32,630 nt of DNA from Anaerolineales bacterium (lineage in GTDB: Bacteria > Chloroflexota > Anaerolineae > Anaerolineales > Villigracilaceae): NCBI GenBank assembly GCA_013140605.1, contig JABFSL010000114.1:1-32630 (forward strand). Direction: 5' to 3'. Below, piece by piece: positions 8,033 to 15,518 of the stretch. The notes below the pieces were generated by a model, which saw only the letters and a program-made list of their open reading frames with translations, ran no database searches and was not told where the DNA came from. The position numbers and the translations under genes were made by a program. How positions within the stretch are numbered: the stretch's first letter is position 1; each line of letters opens with the position of its first letter.

Positions 8033-8080
8033 CTATACCAGCACAAAATTATCGATCAACCTTGTTTTTCTCAGCAACAC
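8033..8080 (-). pseudogene. Remnant copy of the panC 3' end
   Basis: On the minus strand this stretch reads VLLRKTRLIDNFVLV and a stop, in frame and nearly identical to the true PanC C-terminus (VVLGKTRLIDNFVLN) at 8855-8900. At DNA level 18 bases (8041-8058 versus 8863-8880) are identical and most of the next dozen match. It is not part of any intact gene. Together with the real end it flanks the HEPN-MNT pair as a direct repeat, pointing to insertion of that pair at the panC terminus. Confidence 0.7.
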
Positions 8081-8099
8081 AGGATAAGTAAAATTACTT

Positions 8100-8483
8100 T
8101 TATTTGATTCCGAGCTTGTTTCTCACAAAGCCGCGCACTCGTCCTGCTGCGAGCAGTGCCTCTTCAGCCGTTTTTGATTTTACATGCACGCCAGGATAAC
8201 GCACAGAAACTGCAAAACCCTCCAGCCTTCGCAAATCCTTGATAAGGGTTTCAAAATCCTCATCTATTTCCAGACATAGGTTGAGCAGGGAAATAAGTTC
8301 ATGATTTCGTGGAAAATCAACCTTATGCTCTTCAAGAAAAGCTTTGAGGTATTTTTCAGCACATTGCTGGCAGTGAAAACATGCGGTTGCAACAATGGGA
8401 GACTCGCGCCCATATAAAAGCGTGTCGGCTGAATCATAATCCTCCTCAGCCTTTACAACCCACTCTTTAGCGATCTCGCGCAT
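8100..8483 (-). CDS. HEPN-domain toxin of a HEPN-MNT pair
   Basis: A 127-residue helical protein from the ATG at 8483, which is preceded by AAAGGGAAAG. The ATG at 8513 lacks a binding site and would lengthen the overlap with the gene upstream. The HEPN pattern is clear: N-terminal W-V-V-K-A-E-E-D-Y-D-S-A, then FHCQQCAEKYLKAFL (36-50), and an R-x4-H motif RYPGVH (95-100) of the kind that forms the RNase centre in HEPN toxins. It overlaps the MNT gene by 17 bases. In characterised pairs the HEPN protein is a ribonuclease toxin that the MNT partner neutralises by AMPylation. Function here is by analogy. Confidence 0.85.
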   Translation of the reverse strand: MREIAKEWVVKAEEDYDSADTLLYGRESPIVATACFHCQQCAEKYLKAFLEEHKVDFPRNHELISLLNLCLEIDEDFETLIKDLRRLEGFAVSVRYPGVHVKSKTAEEALLAAGRVRGFVRNKLGIK

Positions 8484-8835
8484 ACAAGACTTTCCCTTTT
8501 GTAATAATTTCATTCATAAATCTATCCCCGATGGATTGACGATGCTTGATGACTTTTCGAGAGCGCGCCAGAATATCCACGCTGAACAATACGTTGGGCA
8601 GAGAGTCTATGATCTCGATGATGGTTTCCATTTCCCCTTTTGGAGTGTCCATCACCACAAGTATATCCACGTCGCTAAAGGCTGTCGGCTTTCCATAAGC
8701 GTGTGAGCCGAAGAGAATAATCTGCTCCGGGTCGAAGTTTTTCGCGATATGTTTGGAAAGCGCGCGAATTGTCTTCATCGGAATCCGTTTGCGACGGTTA
8801 AGTGGTTGAACTTTAAATATCGCTGGTGTTGCCAT
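8467..8835 (-). CDS. MNT-type nucleotidyltransferase antitoxin
   Basis: A 122-residue minimal nucleotidyltransferase from the ATG at 8835. The motif G43-S44, ten residues, D55-x-D57 (GSHAYG...SDVD) exactly matches the GSx10DxD active site of MNT proteins. The frame stays open to 8868 inside panC, but a TATAAT box lies just before 8835. An ATG at 8778 (MKTIRALSK) is an alternative start. MNT partners transfer AMP to a tyrosine of HEPN toxins; here the toxin follows with a 17-base overlap. The pair lies between duplicated panC ends. Confidence 0.85.
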   Translation of the reverse strand: MATPAIFKVQPLNRRKRIPMKTIRALSKHIAKNFDPEQIILFGSHAYGKPTAFSDVDILVVMDTPKGEMETIIEIIDSLPNVLFSVDILARSRKVIKHRQSIGDRFMNEIITKGKVLYARDR

Positions 8836-8841
8836 ATTTGA

Positions 8842-8869
8842 ATTATACACTTGATTAATTGAGCACAAA
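8842..8869 (-). promoter_or_regulatory. Putative promoter of the HEPN-MNT pair
   Basis: On the minus strand a perfect TATAAT (8842-8847) is preceded, 16 bases upstream, by TTTGTG (8864-8869), which lies in the panC stop region. The -10 box ends only six bases before the ATG at 8835, so that start would be nearly leaderless. Confidence 0.4.
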
Positions 8870-9688
8870 ATTATCGATCAGCCTTGTCTTTCCTAAAACC
8901 ACCGCCATTGAAAGCAGGGCTTTTCCTTTCACCACATCCAACTCTTCGAGAGAGTCATAATCTGCACAGGAAACATATTGCACCGTTGCGCGCGGCTCGC
9001 TCTCAAGCACTTCTTTCATCTTTCCTCTTAGCGCTTCCGCATTTCTCTCTCCACTCTCGTATAGCACTTTCGCTGCACTCAACGCATGGAACAAAACCGT
9101 CGCGGCTTTGCGGTCAGCGCCTTCGAGATATTTATTGCGGCTCGACATCGCCAGCCCGTCCGCCTCACGCACGATGGGGCAAACGATCACGTCAATTGGG
9201 AAATTCAAATCCCGTACCATCTGGCGGATGACCGCCGCCTGTTGAGCATCCTTCTGGCCGAAATACGCCTTGTGCGGCTGGACAGCGTTGAACAGCTTTG
9301 CCACAACCGTAGTCACACCCTTGAAGTGGGTCGGCCGCATCGAGCCTTCCAGTGGACGAGTGATCGCATCCACCTCCACCCAGGTCTGGTAGCCAGTCGG
9401 ATACATGATCTCGGCTGTGGGAGTCCAAACCAAATCCACGCCGAGCGGTTCTATCAGGCTCAAGTCACGCTCAAGGTCACGCGGATATTTCGAGAGATCC
9501 TCGTTCGCCCCGAATTGGGTCGGGTTGACGAAGATGCTCACAATGACGTTGTCGCACTCAGACTTTGCGAGGCGGATAAGAGAGAGATGCCCCTTGTGAA
9601 GGTATCCCATCGTTGGGACCAGACCAACCGTCCCTGCGAGAGAGAGGCGAGAAGCTCTTAATTCGTCTAGACCAATTATCGTTTTCAT
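8855..9688 (-). CDS. panC: Pantothenate synthetase
   Basis: A 277-residue protein that condenses pantoate and beta-alanine with ATP to pantothenate in the CoA pathway. Landmarks are P-T-M-G-Y-L-H-K-G-H (25-34, the HxGH ATP motif), VNPTQF, YFGQKDAQQ and AMSSRN (the KMSKS-like loop). Length is normal. AGGAGAAAGG precedes the ATG at 9688. The C-terminal codons reappear as a partial copy at 8033-8080. No panB or panD is seen in the window. Confidence 0.97.
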   Translation of the reverse strand: MKTIIGLDELRASRLSLAGTVGLVPTMGYLHKGHLSLIRLAKSECDNVIVSIFVNPTQFGANEDLSKYPRDLERDLSLIEPLGVDLVWTPTAEIMYPTGYQTWVEVDAITRPLEGSMRPTHFKGVTTVVAKLFNAVQPHKAYFGQKDAQQAAVIRQMVRDLNFPIDVIVCPIVREADGLAMSSRNKYLEGADRKAATVLFHALSAAKVLYESGERNAEALRGKMKEVLESEPRATVQYVSCADYDSLEELDVVKGKALLSMAVVLGKTRLIDNFVLN

Positions 9689-9701
9689 ACCTTTCTCCTA
9701 C

Positions 9702-9730
9702 TTGACAGGCTAGAAACTTTGTTCTACACT
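9702..9730 (+). promoter_or_regulatory. Sigma-70-type promoter for the small gene at 9762
   Basis: TTGACA (9702-9707), a 17-base spacer and TACACT (9725-9730) face right. The AAGGAG ribosome binding site follows about 20 bases downstream, just before the ATG at 9762. Confidence 0.7.
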
Positions 9731-9761
9731 TTGACCACCAAATTAGACATAAGGAGAAAAA

Positions 9762-9977
9762 ATGGCATATTCACATACTAACTCAAAAGGAACCACTTAT
9801 TTTCTGCACTCAAGAGGCAAGATGTTCTTCTTCGCACGGGAAGTCAAAGAAGGCGCTCTCGATGCCCTTCCTGCCGGCTACAGCGTCGCTGAAATGAAGA
9901 CAGGCATGCTCGTTCTGAAGAGAATCCCTGCCGAAGGCGAAGCGAAGCCTGTGGAGAAAACAGAAGCATCTTCGTAA
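9762..9977 (+). CDS. Small conserved protein of unknown function
   Basis: Seventy-one residues with a strong ribosome binding site (AAGGAG) and its own promoter. The sequence begins MAYSHTNSKGTTYFLHSR and includes F-F-A-R-E-V-K-E-G-A-L-D-A-L-P-A-G-Y, a pattern I associate with small conserved bacterial proteins that have no assigned function. There is no membrane segment; the tail is charged and Glu/Lys/Ala-rich. It sits 106 bases before ssb on the same strand. Function not recognised. Confidence 0.75.
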   Translation: MAYSHTNSKGTTYFLHSRGKMFFFAREVKEGALDALPAGYSVAEMKTGMLVLKRIPAEGEAKPVEKTEASS

Positions 9978-10033
9978 AGTATAAACCTGTTCGACACAAT
10001 TCAATATTCTTTTAGATTAAAAAGGAGACTCAT

Positions 10034-10096
10034 ATGACACGTAACACAGCATCTAAAAGCCACGAGATAAAAGCGAGGGGAACATGCCTACACTAA
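10034..10096 (+). CDS. 20-residue upstream ORF overlapping the ssb start
   Basis: An ATG at 10034 preceded by AAAGGAGACTCAT opens 20 codons (MTRNTASKSHEIKARGTCLH) ending at TAA 10094-10096, that is, 10 bases inside ssb in another frame. The ribosome binding site here is better than the GAGGGG before ssb itself. It could be a leader peptide that couples or limits ssb translation, or a chance frame in the ssb leader. Confidence 0.4.
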   Translation: MTRNTASKSHEIKARGTCLH

Positions 10097-10467
10097 ACCG
10101 CGTCCAGTTGATCGGCCGTTTGGGCAAGGACCCCGAAAGCAAGTTCACCCCCACGGGCAAAAAGGTAACCCATTTCAGCCTTGCTGTGAGCAACCGCTGG
10201 AAGGACAAAAGTGGAGAGACAAAAGAATCCACTGAGTGGGTCAACATTGAAGCTTGGGGACGGCTCGGCGAAGTTTGCCAGGAATACCTCAAGAAAGGCA
10301 GTCTGGTTTTCCTCGAAGGCCGATTGCAAACAGATAAATATGAGGATAAGGGCGAAACGAGGTACTATACCAAAGTAGTCGTGCAAACCCTGCAATTCCT
10401 CGATAAGCGCCCCGCGGAAGAACCCATGATGGCGGTAGATGAAGACCCGGGCGATTACGAAGCGTAG
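10084..10467 (+). CDS. ssb: Single-stranded DNA-binding protein
   Basis: A 127-residue OB-fold protein. The N-terminal domain (about 1-105) has the SSB pattern: LNRVQLIGRLGKDPESK, then FSLAVSNRWKDKSGE, EWVNIEAWGRLGEVCQEYLKKG and VFLEGRLQTDKYED. It protects ssDNA in replication and repair. The C-terminal tail is short and acidic (VDEDPGDYEA) and lacks the usual D-D-x-I-P-F tip that recruits partner proteins. GAGGGG is close upstream of the ATG at 10084. A terminator follows. It may be one of several SSB paralogs in the genome. Confidence 0.95.
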   Translation: MPTLNRVQLIGRLGKDPESKFTPTGKKVTHFSLAVSNRWKDKSGETKESTEWVNIEAWGRLGEVCQEYLKKGSLVFLEGRLQTDKYEDKGETRYYTKVVVQTLQFLDKRPAEEPMMAVDEDPGDYEA

Positions 10468-10491
10468 GAAGTAACGAGTAATAAGTGAGAA

Positions 10492-10530
10492 GTAAAAAGA
10501 CGGCCACTCAAAAAGTGGCCGTCTTTTTAC
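10492..10530. terminator. Bidirectional terminator between ssb and pepF
   Basis: A perfect 17-bp stem (10492-10508 with 10514-10530) has the core GACGGCCACT / AGTGGCCGTC around a CAAAA loop. It has A-runs on the left and T-runs on the right, so it serves both converging genes. Confidence 0.9.
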
Positions 10531-10542
10531 TTAAGTCAGGAA

Positions 10543-12420
10543 TTACTTCTTCTTCCCCGCTTTGGCTTTTACAGCTTTAATCTTTGCCTTGAGTTTCTTG
10601 ACTGGAGCTTTCTTTGCTTTAGCCTTCCCTGCTGGCTTGGCAGTTGCTTTCTTCGGTACCGGCAATTTCTCCAACTCACTGACCAATTTCTCCAGCACAT
10701 CGAAACCGCCCTGCCAGAATTTGGGGTCGCGGATGTTGATGCCGGCTTCGCTCAAAATTTTCTCCGGCGCTTCAGATCCGCCCGCCGAGAGGATTCTGAG
10801 ATACTTCGGCTTGAACGATTCACCTTCCGCTTTGAATTGCTGATACAACGCCAGTACCAACAGTTGACCGAAGGCATACGCGTACACATAGAACGGCGTG
10901 TGGTAGATATGCGGAATGCCCACCCATTCCCATTTGAATTCATCGCTCAACTCAAGCGAGTCACCGAATTGCTCTTTCAAATTTTCGAGATACGCAGCCG
11001 CAAGATCGTCGGCAGAAGCGTTCTTCTGCACCATTTCATGCGCCTGTTTCTCGAACAATGCAAAATAGGATTGGCGCATAATGGTCGCATACGCGTCATC
11101 CATTTGTTTGAAGAGAATATCGCGGCGCACAGATTCATCCTTCTCTTCCGTGAGTAGTTTGTCGATCAGCACCATTTCCGCAAACGTGGAGGCTGTCTCT
11201 GCGAGCGGCAGGGATGAATGGAAGGTGAATGTGTTGTGATGCGACGCAAGCATGGCGTGGATCGCATGTCCCAGCTCGTGGGCCAGAGTCGCCACCTCGC
11301 GTCCTGTCCCCTGATAGTTGACCAGCACCCACGGAGTCATCTCCGGCACGACAGACCAACAGAACGCACCACCAGCTTTCCCTTTGCGAATTTCGCTGTC
11401 AATGCGGCTCTCGTCAAAGACGCGCTTTGCCAGCTCCGCTACTTTTGGCTCAAAGCCATTGAACGCATCCAATACCATGTTGACCGCTTCATCAAATGTA
11501 TAGGTTTTCTTTGCGCGGGCAACGGGCGCGTAAATGTCATAGCGGCGCAGTTTCTTCATGCCGATGTATTTAGCTTTCATGTTGAAATAACGCTGGAAGA
11601 TATTGACATTCTTGTGCGCGACACCCAACAATGCATCCACGGCTTCATCGGGAATATCATTGCTTAAATTCCGCGCCGCGATCGGACTGCTGAACTTGCG
11701 TAAATTAACGTTCTCATTGTGCCAGTCACGCAAGCGGGTCTGGTACATCTGTCCAAGGATCGGACCGTCATTAGCCAACACTTTGAATTGCGCCTGATAA
11801 CTCTCCGCGCGGACTTTCGAGTCTGTACTGTAGCGGTATGAAAACAGCTCAGCCGAAGTCATTTCCTTCTCTTTGCCGCTGACTTTCATTTTGAACACGT
11901 AGCGATTTGTGATCGAGTCATATAAATTGACCAGCGCGTTGGAACCAGTCACATTTTTGATATTGACGATCTTCTCTTCCGCTTCGCTCAGGGTGTGGGG
12001 CTTGTACAAACGCATGGCTTCCAGATAATAGCGATAACCGCCGGAAGCATCCAGCAGGCGTTTGGCGTTGTCACCATCCAGTTCCTTCCACCACAGGCTG
12101 AAGAAGAGCGTGCGGTTTTCCACCTCCGCTAGAAATTGCAGAACGCGGTTTTGTAGGGACTGTGCCTTCTGATCCTGTGTGTCCGCCGTGAAGGATAAAC
12201 CCGCGAACGAATACATCTTGTTTGCCACGCGCGCGGTCTCTTCGCTGGCGCGCAGCACATCCACAAATTGATCGGCGGGCATGTCAGGGTTTAGTTTGTT
12301 TCGCAAGCCTTCGAACGAAGTGACCTGTTCTTCGATCATGTCGAACGCGCTTTGCAATTCCGCGCTTTCATAACCGGAGTACAGCGGAGCAAGGCTCCAT
12401 TTTGAAATTTTGTATGACAT
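10543..12420 (-). CDS. pepF: Oligoendopeptidase F (M3 metallopeptidase)
   Basis: A 625-residue M3B-family zinc peptidase that cleaves short peptides in the cytoplasm. The zinc motif HELGH is at 381-385 with Glu408 (ETAST) as third ligand. The preceding GTGREVATLA, and HIYHTPFYVYAYAFGQL (504-520) near the C-terminal end, are typical of the family. AAGGAG lies upstream of the ATG at 12420. Unusually, the last 38 residues (588-625) are a Lys/Ala/Pro tail like a histone H1 tail, absent from the ordinary family core. The gene converges on ssb. Confidence 0.95.
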   Translation of the reverse strand: MSYKISKWSLAPLYSGYESAELQSAFDMIEEQVTSFEGLRNKLNPDMPADQFVDVLRASEETARVANKMYSFAGLSFTADTQDQKAQSLQNRVLQFLAEVENRTLFFSLWWKELDGDNAKRLLDASGGYRYYLEAMRLYKPHTLSEAEEKIVNIKNVTGSNALVNLYDSITNRYVFKMKVSGKEKEMTSAELFSYRYSTDSKVRAESYQAQFKVLANDGPILGQMYQTRLRDWHNENVNLRKFSSPIAARNLSNDIPDEAVDALLGVAHKNVNIFQRYFNMKAKYIGMKKLRRYDIYAPVARAKKTYTFDEAVNMVLDAFNGFEPKVAELAKRVFDESRIDSEIRKGKAGGAFCWSVVPEMTPWVLVNYQGTGREVATLAHELGHAIHAMLASHHNTFTFHSSLPLAETASTFAEMVLIDKLLTEEKDESVRRDILFKQMDDAYATIMRQSYFALFEKQAHEMVQKNASADDLAAAYLENLKEQFGDSLELSDEFKWEWVGIPHIYHTPFYVYAYAFGQLLVLALYQQFKAEGESFKPKYLRILSAGGSEAPEKILSEAGINIRDPKFWQGGFDVLEKLVSELEKLPVPKKATAKPAGKAKAKKAPVKKLKAKIKAVKAKAGKKK

Positions 12421-12489
12421 GATGCATCATCTCCTTAAGATTCTTTTACCATAAATTGAATGGATTTCGTAGATACTACAGAAGCGTAT

Positions 12490-13908
12490 TTAAATTGTTT
12501 CCTTCCGCTCACGATAAGCGAAAAAAGACAGCATGACAAGAGTGATCAGCGAACATGTAAAACCTATGATGAGTATGGTCATATAAGAAGGATCAGAATA
12601 ATTGCCCACAGCCACTTCAATAACGTCAGTCGCTCGTTGGGAAATACTATAATTATCAATGCTCCAAACCCTTGAATTGTATATTAAATCGTATGCCATC
12701 AAAGCTGTCCCAAACAATACAATAATTTTCTTTTCCAATCCTTTTTGATCCCAGCCATTGATGAGAGACTGGAATTGAATGCTTGCAAGAGTCATCAGAA
12801 AAACCAGTGGTACGATCAAAAGACGGGTTGGCGCACGTTGTGAGTCCAAAAACGGGATGCCGGAATTAAAGAAAGGCAGGTAGATGGATCCTATGGAGAA
12901 AAAAACCATAACCAGCATGGGAAGGTAGAGAGGGTAATGTTTCTCGTTTGTTGACCAATTTCTGATTATCCCAAAGTATAGGATGAATGCAAATCCAAGA
13001 GCTCCCACGAAATATGTCTTTTCCCAAAATCCTCGATTGCTTGGAGCGATCAATACCTGAAGTACTTGAAGAACAGATTCGAATCCCCCCAGGCTTTTGA
13101 GCCCGGTACCGCCTGCAAATTGAATGGCAGGCGGGAGTATTCGGACCATACTTATAAGCGCACCCAGACCAATCGCTTTGATTACCGGCGGAAAAAATCG
13201 CGGCTGAAACAACCCAAGCAAAAGCAGGAAACTCATGCAGTAAATAAAGAAGTGCGCGGCGCCTTGCAAGGTAATGGCCAGCAAGACCAGCGACATGGAA
13301 AGCAGCCATCTCCAACCGGTTTTTTCTCCCTCCACCATTTTCAGGATAAGGAGAACATAAAACGGCAGAAGAAAATATCCCACCCATTCAAAGTGTCCAA
13401 CGCCAATGTGAGCTGTGATGTGGCCATTAAGGTTAAATAGCAGAAACAGTGAAAGGAAGGAAACAAAGGATAGGTGATATCTGTTACGGATCAATAAAAG
13501 ACCCGCAAAGCCCAGGCTGTAAAAGATCCATACATTTACAAGAACATAAGTAGCCGGGTTCAGGAAATAAAGCAAAAGGATTTGAGGTGAAAAGGGACGG
13601 TTCTGCCTTGCAAGATATTGGGACGGAATCATGTAGGGAGAATCCGCATGCATGGGAAACTGTCCGCTTTTGAGGGCTCTACTTAAAAAATCGAGATAAG
13701 GTCCAACATGTATGTGCCAGTCCTGGATATCAAAGCGATTGTTGAACCAATCCAGGAAGAACCCCCAATGCAGCAAGCCTGCTGCAAATAAACCTGCCAA
13801 TAGAAAACTGGCTGCCCATTTTAACCGTGAAGATTCTTCGTATTTAAACAGAACATCAAGCCAGAACTGACCAGCTTTCGCAAGCTTTTCTAATAATGGA
13901 TAAACCAT
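12490..13908 (-). CDS. Polytopic membrane protein, possibly GT-C-type glycosyltransferase
   Basis: A 472-residue protein with about eleven predicted hydrophobic segments. The first loop after the first membrane segment carries D-W-H-I-H and later H-A-D-S-P-Y, an acidic/His-rich external loop of the kind seen in GT-C lipid-linked sugar transferases, and the overall shape resembles those 'hypothetical membrane' mannosyltransferase-like proteins. No motif clinches this. Codon use looks more AT-rich than in the neighbours. It lies 67 bases after the YchF-like gene on the same strand. Confidence 0.6.
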   Translation of the reverse strand: MVYPLLEKLAKAGQFWLDVLFKYEESSRLKWAASFLLAGLFAAGLLHWGFFLDWFNNRFDIQDWHIHVGPYLDFLSRALKSGQFPMHADSPYMIPSQYLARQNRPFSPQILLLYFLNPATYVLVNVWIFYSLGFAGLLLIRNRYHLSFVSFLSLFLLFNLNGHITAHIGVGHFEWVGYFLLPFYVLLILKMVEGEKTGWRWLLSMSLVLLAITLQGAAHFFIYCMSFLLLLGLFQPRFFPPVIKAIGLGALISMVRILPPAIQFAGGTGLKSLGGFESVLQVLQVLIAPSNRGFWEKTYFVGALGFAFILYFGIIRNWSTNEKHYPLYLPMLVMVFFSIGSIYLPFFNSGIPFLDSQRAPTRLLIVPLVFLMTLASIQFQSLINGWDQKGLEKKIIVLFGTALMAYDLIYNSRVWSIDNYSISQRATDVIEVAVGNYSDPSYMTILIIGFTCSLITLVMLSFFAYRERKETI

Positions 13909-13975
13909 CTTTCCTCATATAAATGCAGGCACAACAAAGCCGCCACTTAATAAATAACGGTTCCCCCTTGCGTTA

Positions 13976-15040
13976 TTACAAACTGGAGCGGACGTGCATG
14001 ATGTCGCCATCTTTAACGGGATATTCCTTGCCTTCGAGTCGGAACTTCCCTTTTGCCTTCGCTTCATTCATGGACCCGAGGCTGATCAGGTCTTCGTAAG
14101 CCACCACCTCCGCCCGGACAAATCCGCGCGACAGATCGGTATGGATCTCACCTGCAGACTCTTGGGCAGTCGCGCCGCGTTTGGTAGTCCATGCGCGCAC
14201 TTCATCTTCACCCACTGTGAAGAATGTTTGCACTTGAAGCAGTTCATAGGAAAGATTGATCATTCTGCTCAAGCTTAATTCCTTGATGCCGTATTCTTCC
14301 ATAAAGACAGCCGCATCCTCTGCGTTGAGTTGAGCGATCTCCATTTCGAGTTTGCCCATCAATGTCACGGACGGATGATCGAGCTTCCCATCCGCATCGG
14401 GCGCAGATTGCCCCTCGCCCATGTTGAACACAGTGAGGATGGGTTTGCGGGTCAGCAGGCCAAAACTTGACAGTTCTCTATGCTCATCGTTCGTGAACTC
14501 CATGCTGCGCAAGGGTTTGTTATCTGAAAGTGTTTTGTGTAATTTTTCAAACAGTTCTGTTTGACGTGCATTGAGGGTTTTGTCTGTGCCGCCCTTTTTG
14601 CGTTCATCAATTAACTTTTCCAATTTTCTTTCGACGGCGATCAGATCATTTAACAGGAGTTCGGTTAGCATATTTTCCGCGTCGCGCATCGGGTTTATGC
14701 TGCCATTGGGATGCATAACGTTATCGTCGGTGAATCCACGCACCACCAGGATCAAACCGTCCATTTGGTTAAGTTGATTCAACAGTTGCCCGGAGATGCC
14801 GCTTTTGGCTGAACCAGCTTCCAGTCCCGCAATGTCCGCGTAAGTCACTTTAGCGTAGATGGTTTTCTTCGGGTTGAACATGCCGGAGAGTTTGGTCACG
14901 CGCGGGTCGGGTACATCCACAACAGCATTGTGAATTTCGATTCTTCCTGCGCTGGCTGTAGTGGGAGTATTGCCACGTGTGAGAGCGTTATAAATTGTGG
15001 TTTTTCCAGATTGGGGTAATCCTATGATTCCTAGTTTCAT
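13976..15040 (-). CDS. ychF: YchF/Obg-family P-loop NTPase
   Basis: A 354-residue protein with G1 loop GLPQSGKTT (7-15), switch-II-like DIAGLEAGSAKSG, the N-M-G-E form of the G4 motif (NxxE, hallmark of ATP-using YchF proteins) and a C-terminal TGS-like domain ending in AKAKGKFRLEGKEYPVKDGD. Typical YchF has GLPNVGKST; here it is Q-S-G-K-T-T, so this is a divergent member. Characterised YchF proteins bind ATP and ribosomes and act in stress control. It starts just upstream of the divergent tRNA-Leu promoter. Confidence 0.85.
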   Translation of the reverse strand: MKLGIIGLPQSGKTTIYNALTRGNTPTTASAGRIEIHNAVVDVPDPRVTKLSGMFNPKKTIYAKVTYADIAGLEAGSAKSGISGQLLNQLNQMDGLILVVRGFTDDNVMHPNGSINPMRDAENMLTELLLNDLIAVERKLEKLIDERKKGGTDKTLNARQTELFEKLHKTLSDNKPLRSMEFTNDEHRELSSFGLLTRKPILTVFNMGEGQSAPDADGKLDHPSVTLMGKLEMEIAQLNAEDAAVFMEEYGIKELSLSRMINLSYELLQVQTFFTVGEDEVRAWTTKRGATAQESAGEIHTDLSRGFVRAEVVAYEDLISLGSMNEAKAKGKFRLEGKEYPVKDGDIMHVRSSL

Positions 15041-15042
15041 GC

Positions 15043-15072
15043 TTGACCTTATCAGTGAGAGTTTGTTATACT
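15043..15072 (+). promoter_or_regulatory. Promoter of tRNA-Leu
   Basis: TTGACC (15043-15048), an 18-base spacer and TATACT (15067-15072) lie 32 bases before the mature tRNA 5' end and immediately next to the start of the divergent GTPase gene. Confidence 0.7.
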
Positions 15073-15104
15073 AGCGGGCGCTCGAAAAATCGTTTGAGCA
15101 AAAT

Positions 15105-15187
15105 GCCGAAGTGGCGGAATAGGCAGACGCGCACGACTCAAAATCGTGTTCCCAACGGGAATGAGGGTTCGATTCCCTCCTTCGGCA
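15105..15187 (+). tRNA. tRNA-Leu (anticodon CAA)
   Basis: An 83-base class II tRNA. The acceptor stem is GCCGAAG (15105-15111) with CTTCGGC (15180-15186) and discriminator A at 15187. The anticodon arm CACGA-CTCAAAA-TCGTG gives anticodon CAA for UUG codons. A variable arm TTCCCAACGGGAA and a T arm GAGGG-TTCGATT-CCCTC follow. The 3' CCA is not encoded (CAA follows instead). Confidence 0.95.
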
Positions 15188-15202
15188 CAAAGATTATACC
15201 CG

Positions 15203-15237
15203 AACGTCCTCTCGCTTTGAGGGGACGTTTGAGTTTT
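15203..15237 (+). terminator. Hairpin terminator after tRNA-Leu
   Basis: AACGTCCTCTC (15203-15213) pairs with GAGGGGACGTT (15219-15229), with one G-T wobble, around a GCTTT loop, followed by TTGAGTTTTA. It lies 15 bases downstream of the tRNA. Confidence 0.65.
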
Positions 15238-15258
15238 ATATAAATCCATATCAACGTG

Positions 15259-15287
15259 TTGACAATGTTTTTTTGGAATTGTAGAAT
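15259..15287 (+). promoter_or_regulatory. Strong promoter upstream of the microprotein and glgC
   Basis: Consensus TTGACA (15259-15264), exactly 17 bases and TAGAAT (15282-15287). The transcript would have a leader of about 75 bases before the ATG at 15369. The leader has small inverted repeats (GGCAAC-TTGCC) but no riboswitch I recognise. Confidence 0.75.
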
Positions 15288-15368
15288 TGGAATCAAGGCA
15301 ACTTGCCGCATTGCAAAAGCGTAGATATTTGTATCGTACGGTGCCGACTATTTTTTTGGAGATGTAAG

Positions 15369-15476
15369 ATGAAACTTTATCTATTGTTTGCCGCGATTGA
15401 TCTGTTGATCTTCCTAGCCTATCCCATTGTTTACATCATCCATCATGTCCGAAAAATGATGGGGTCAAAGCATTAG
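15369..15476 (+). CDS. 35-residue membrane microprotein upstream of glgC
   Basis: MKLYLLFAAIDLLIFLAYPI is followed by a short H-H-V-R-K-M-M tail, giving one transmembrane helix (about residues 3-25) and a basic cytoplasmic end. GGAG stands seven bases before the ATG, and a consensus promoter lies 80 bases upstream. The stop is 42 bases before the ATG of glgC, so the two can be co-transcribed. No known family. Candidate membrane-tethered small protein. Confidence 0.55.
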   Translation: MKLYLLFAAIDLLIFLAYPIVYIIHHVRKMMGSKH

Positions 15477-15518
15477 CAAGTTATCAAAAAAACAGTAAAA
15501 TACATCCAGGAGACTTAT

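Noticed and set aside
9086-9661. A 191-codon plus-strand frame inside panC
   Set aside because: It is the antisense shadow of a clearly identified conserved gene.
15043-15243. A 66-codon plus-strand frame over the tRNA-Leu region
   Set aside because: It overlaps the tRNA completely and its composition follows the tRNA; a chance frame.
15294-15368. Possible riboswitch in the leader before the microprotein
   Set aside because: Only a very small hairpin and no conserved core of a known riboswitch class could be seen.
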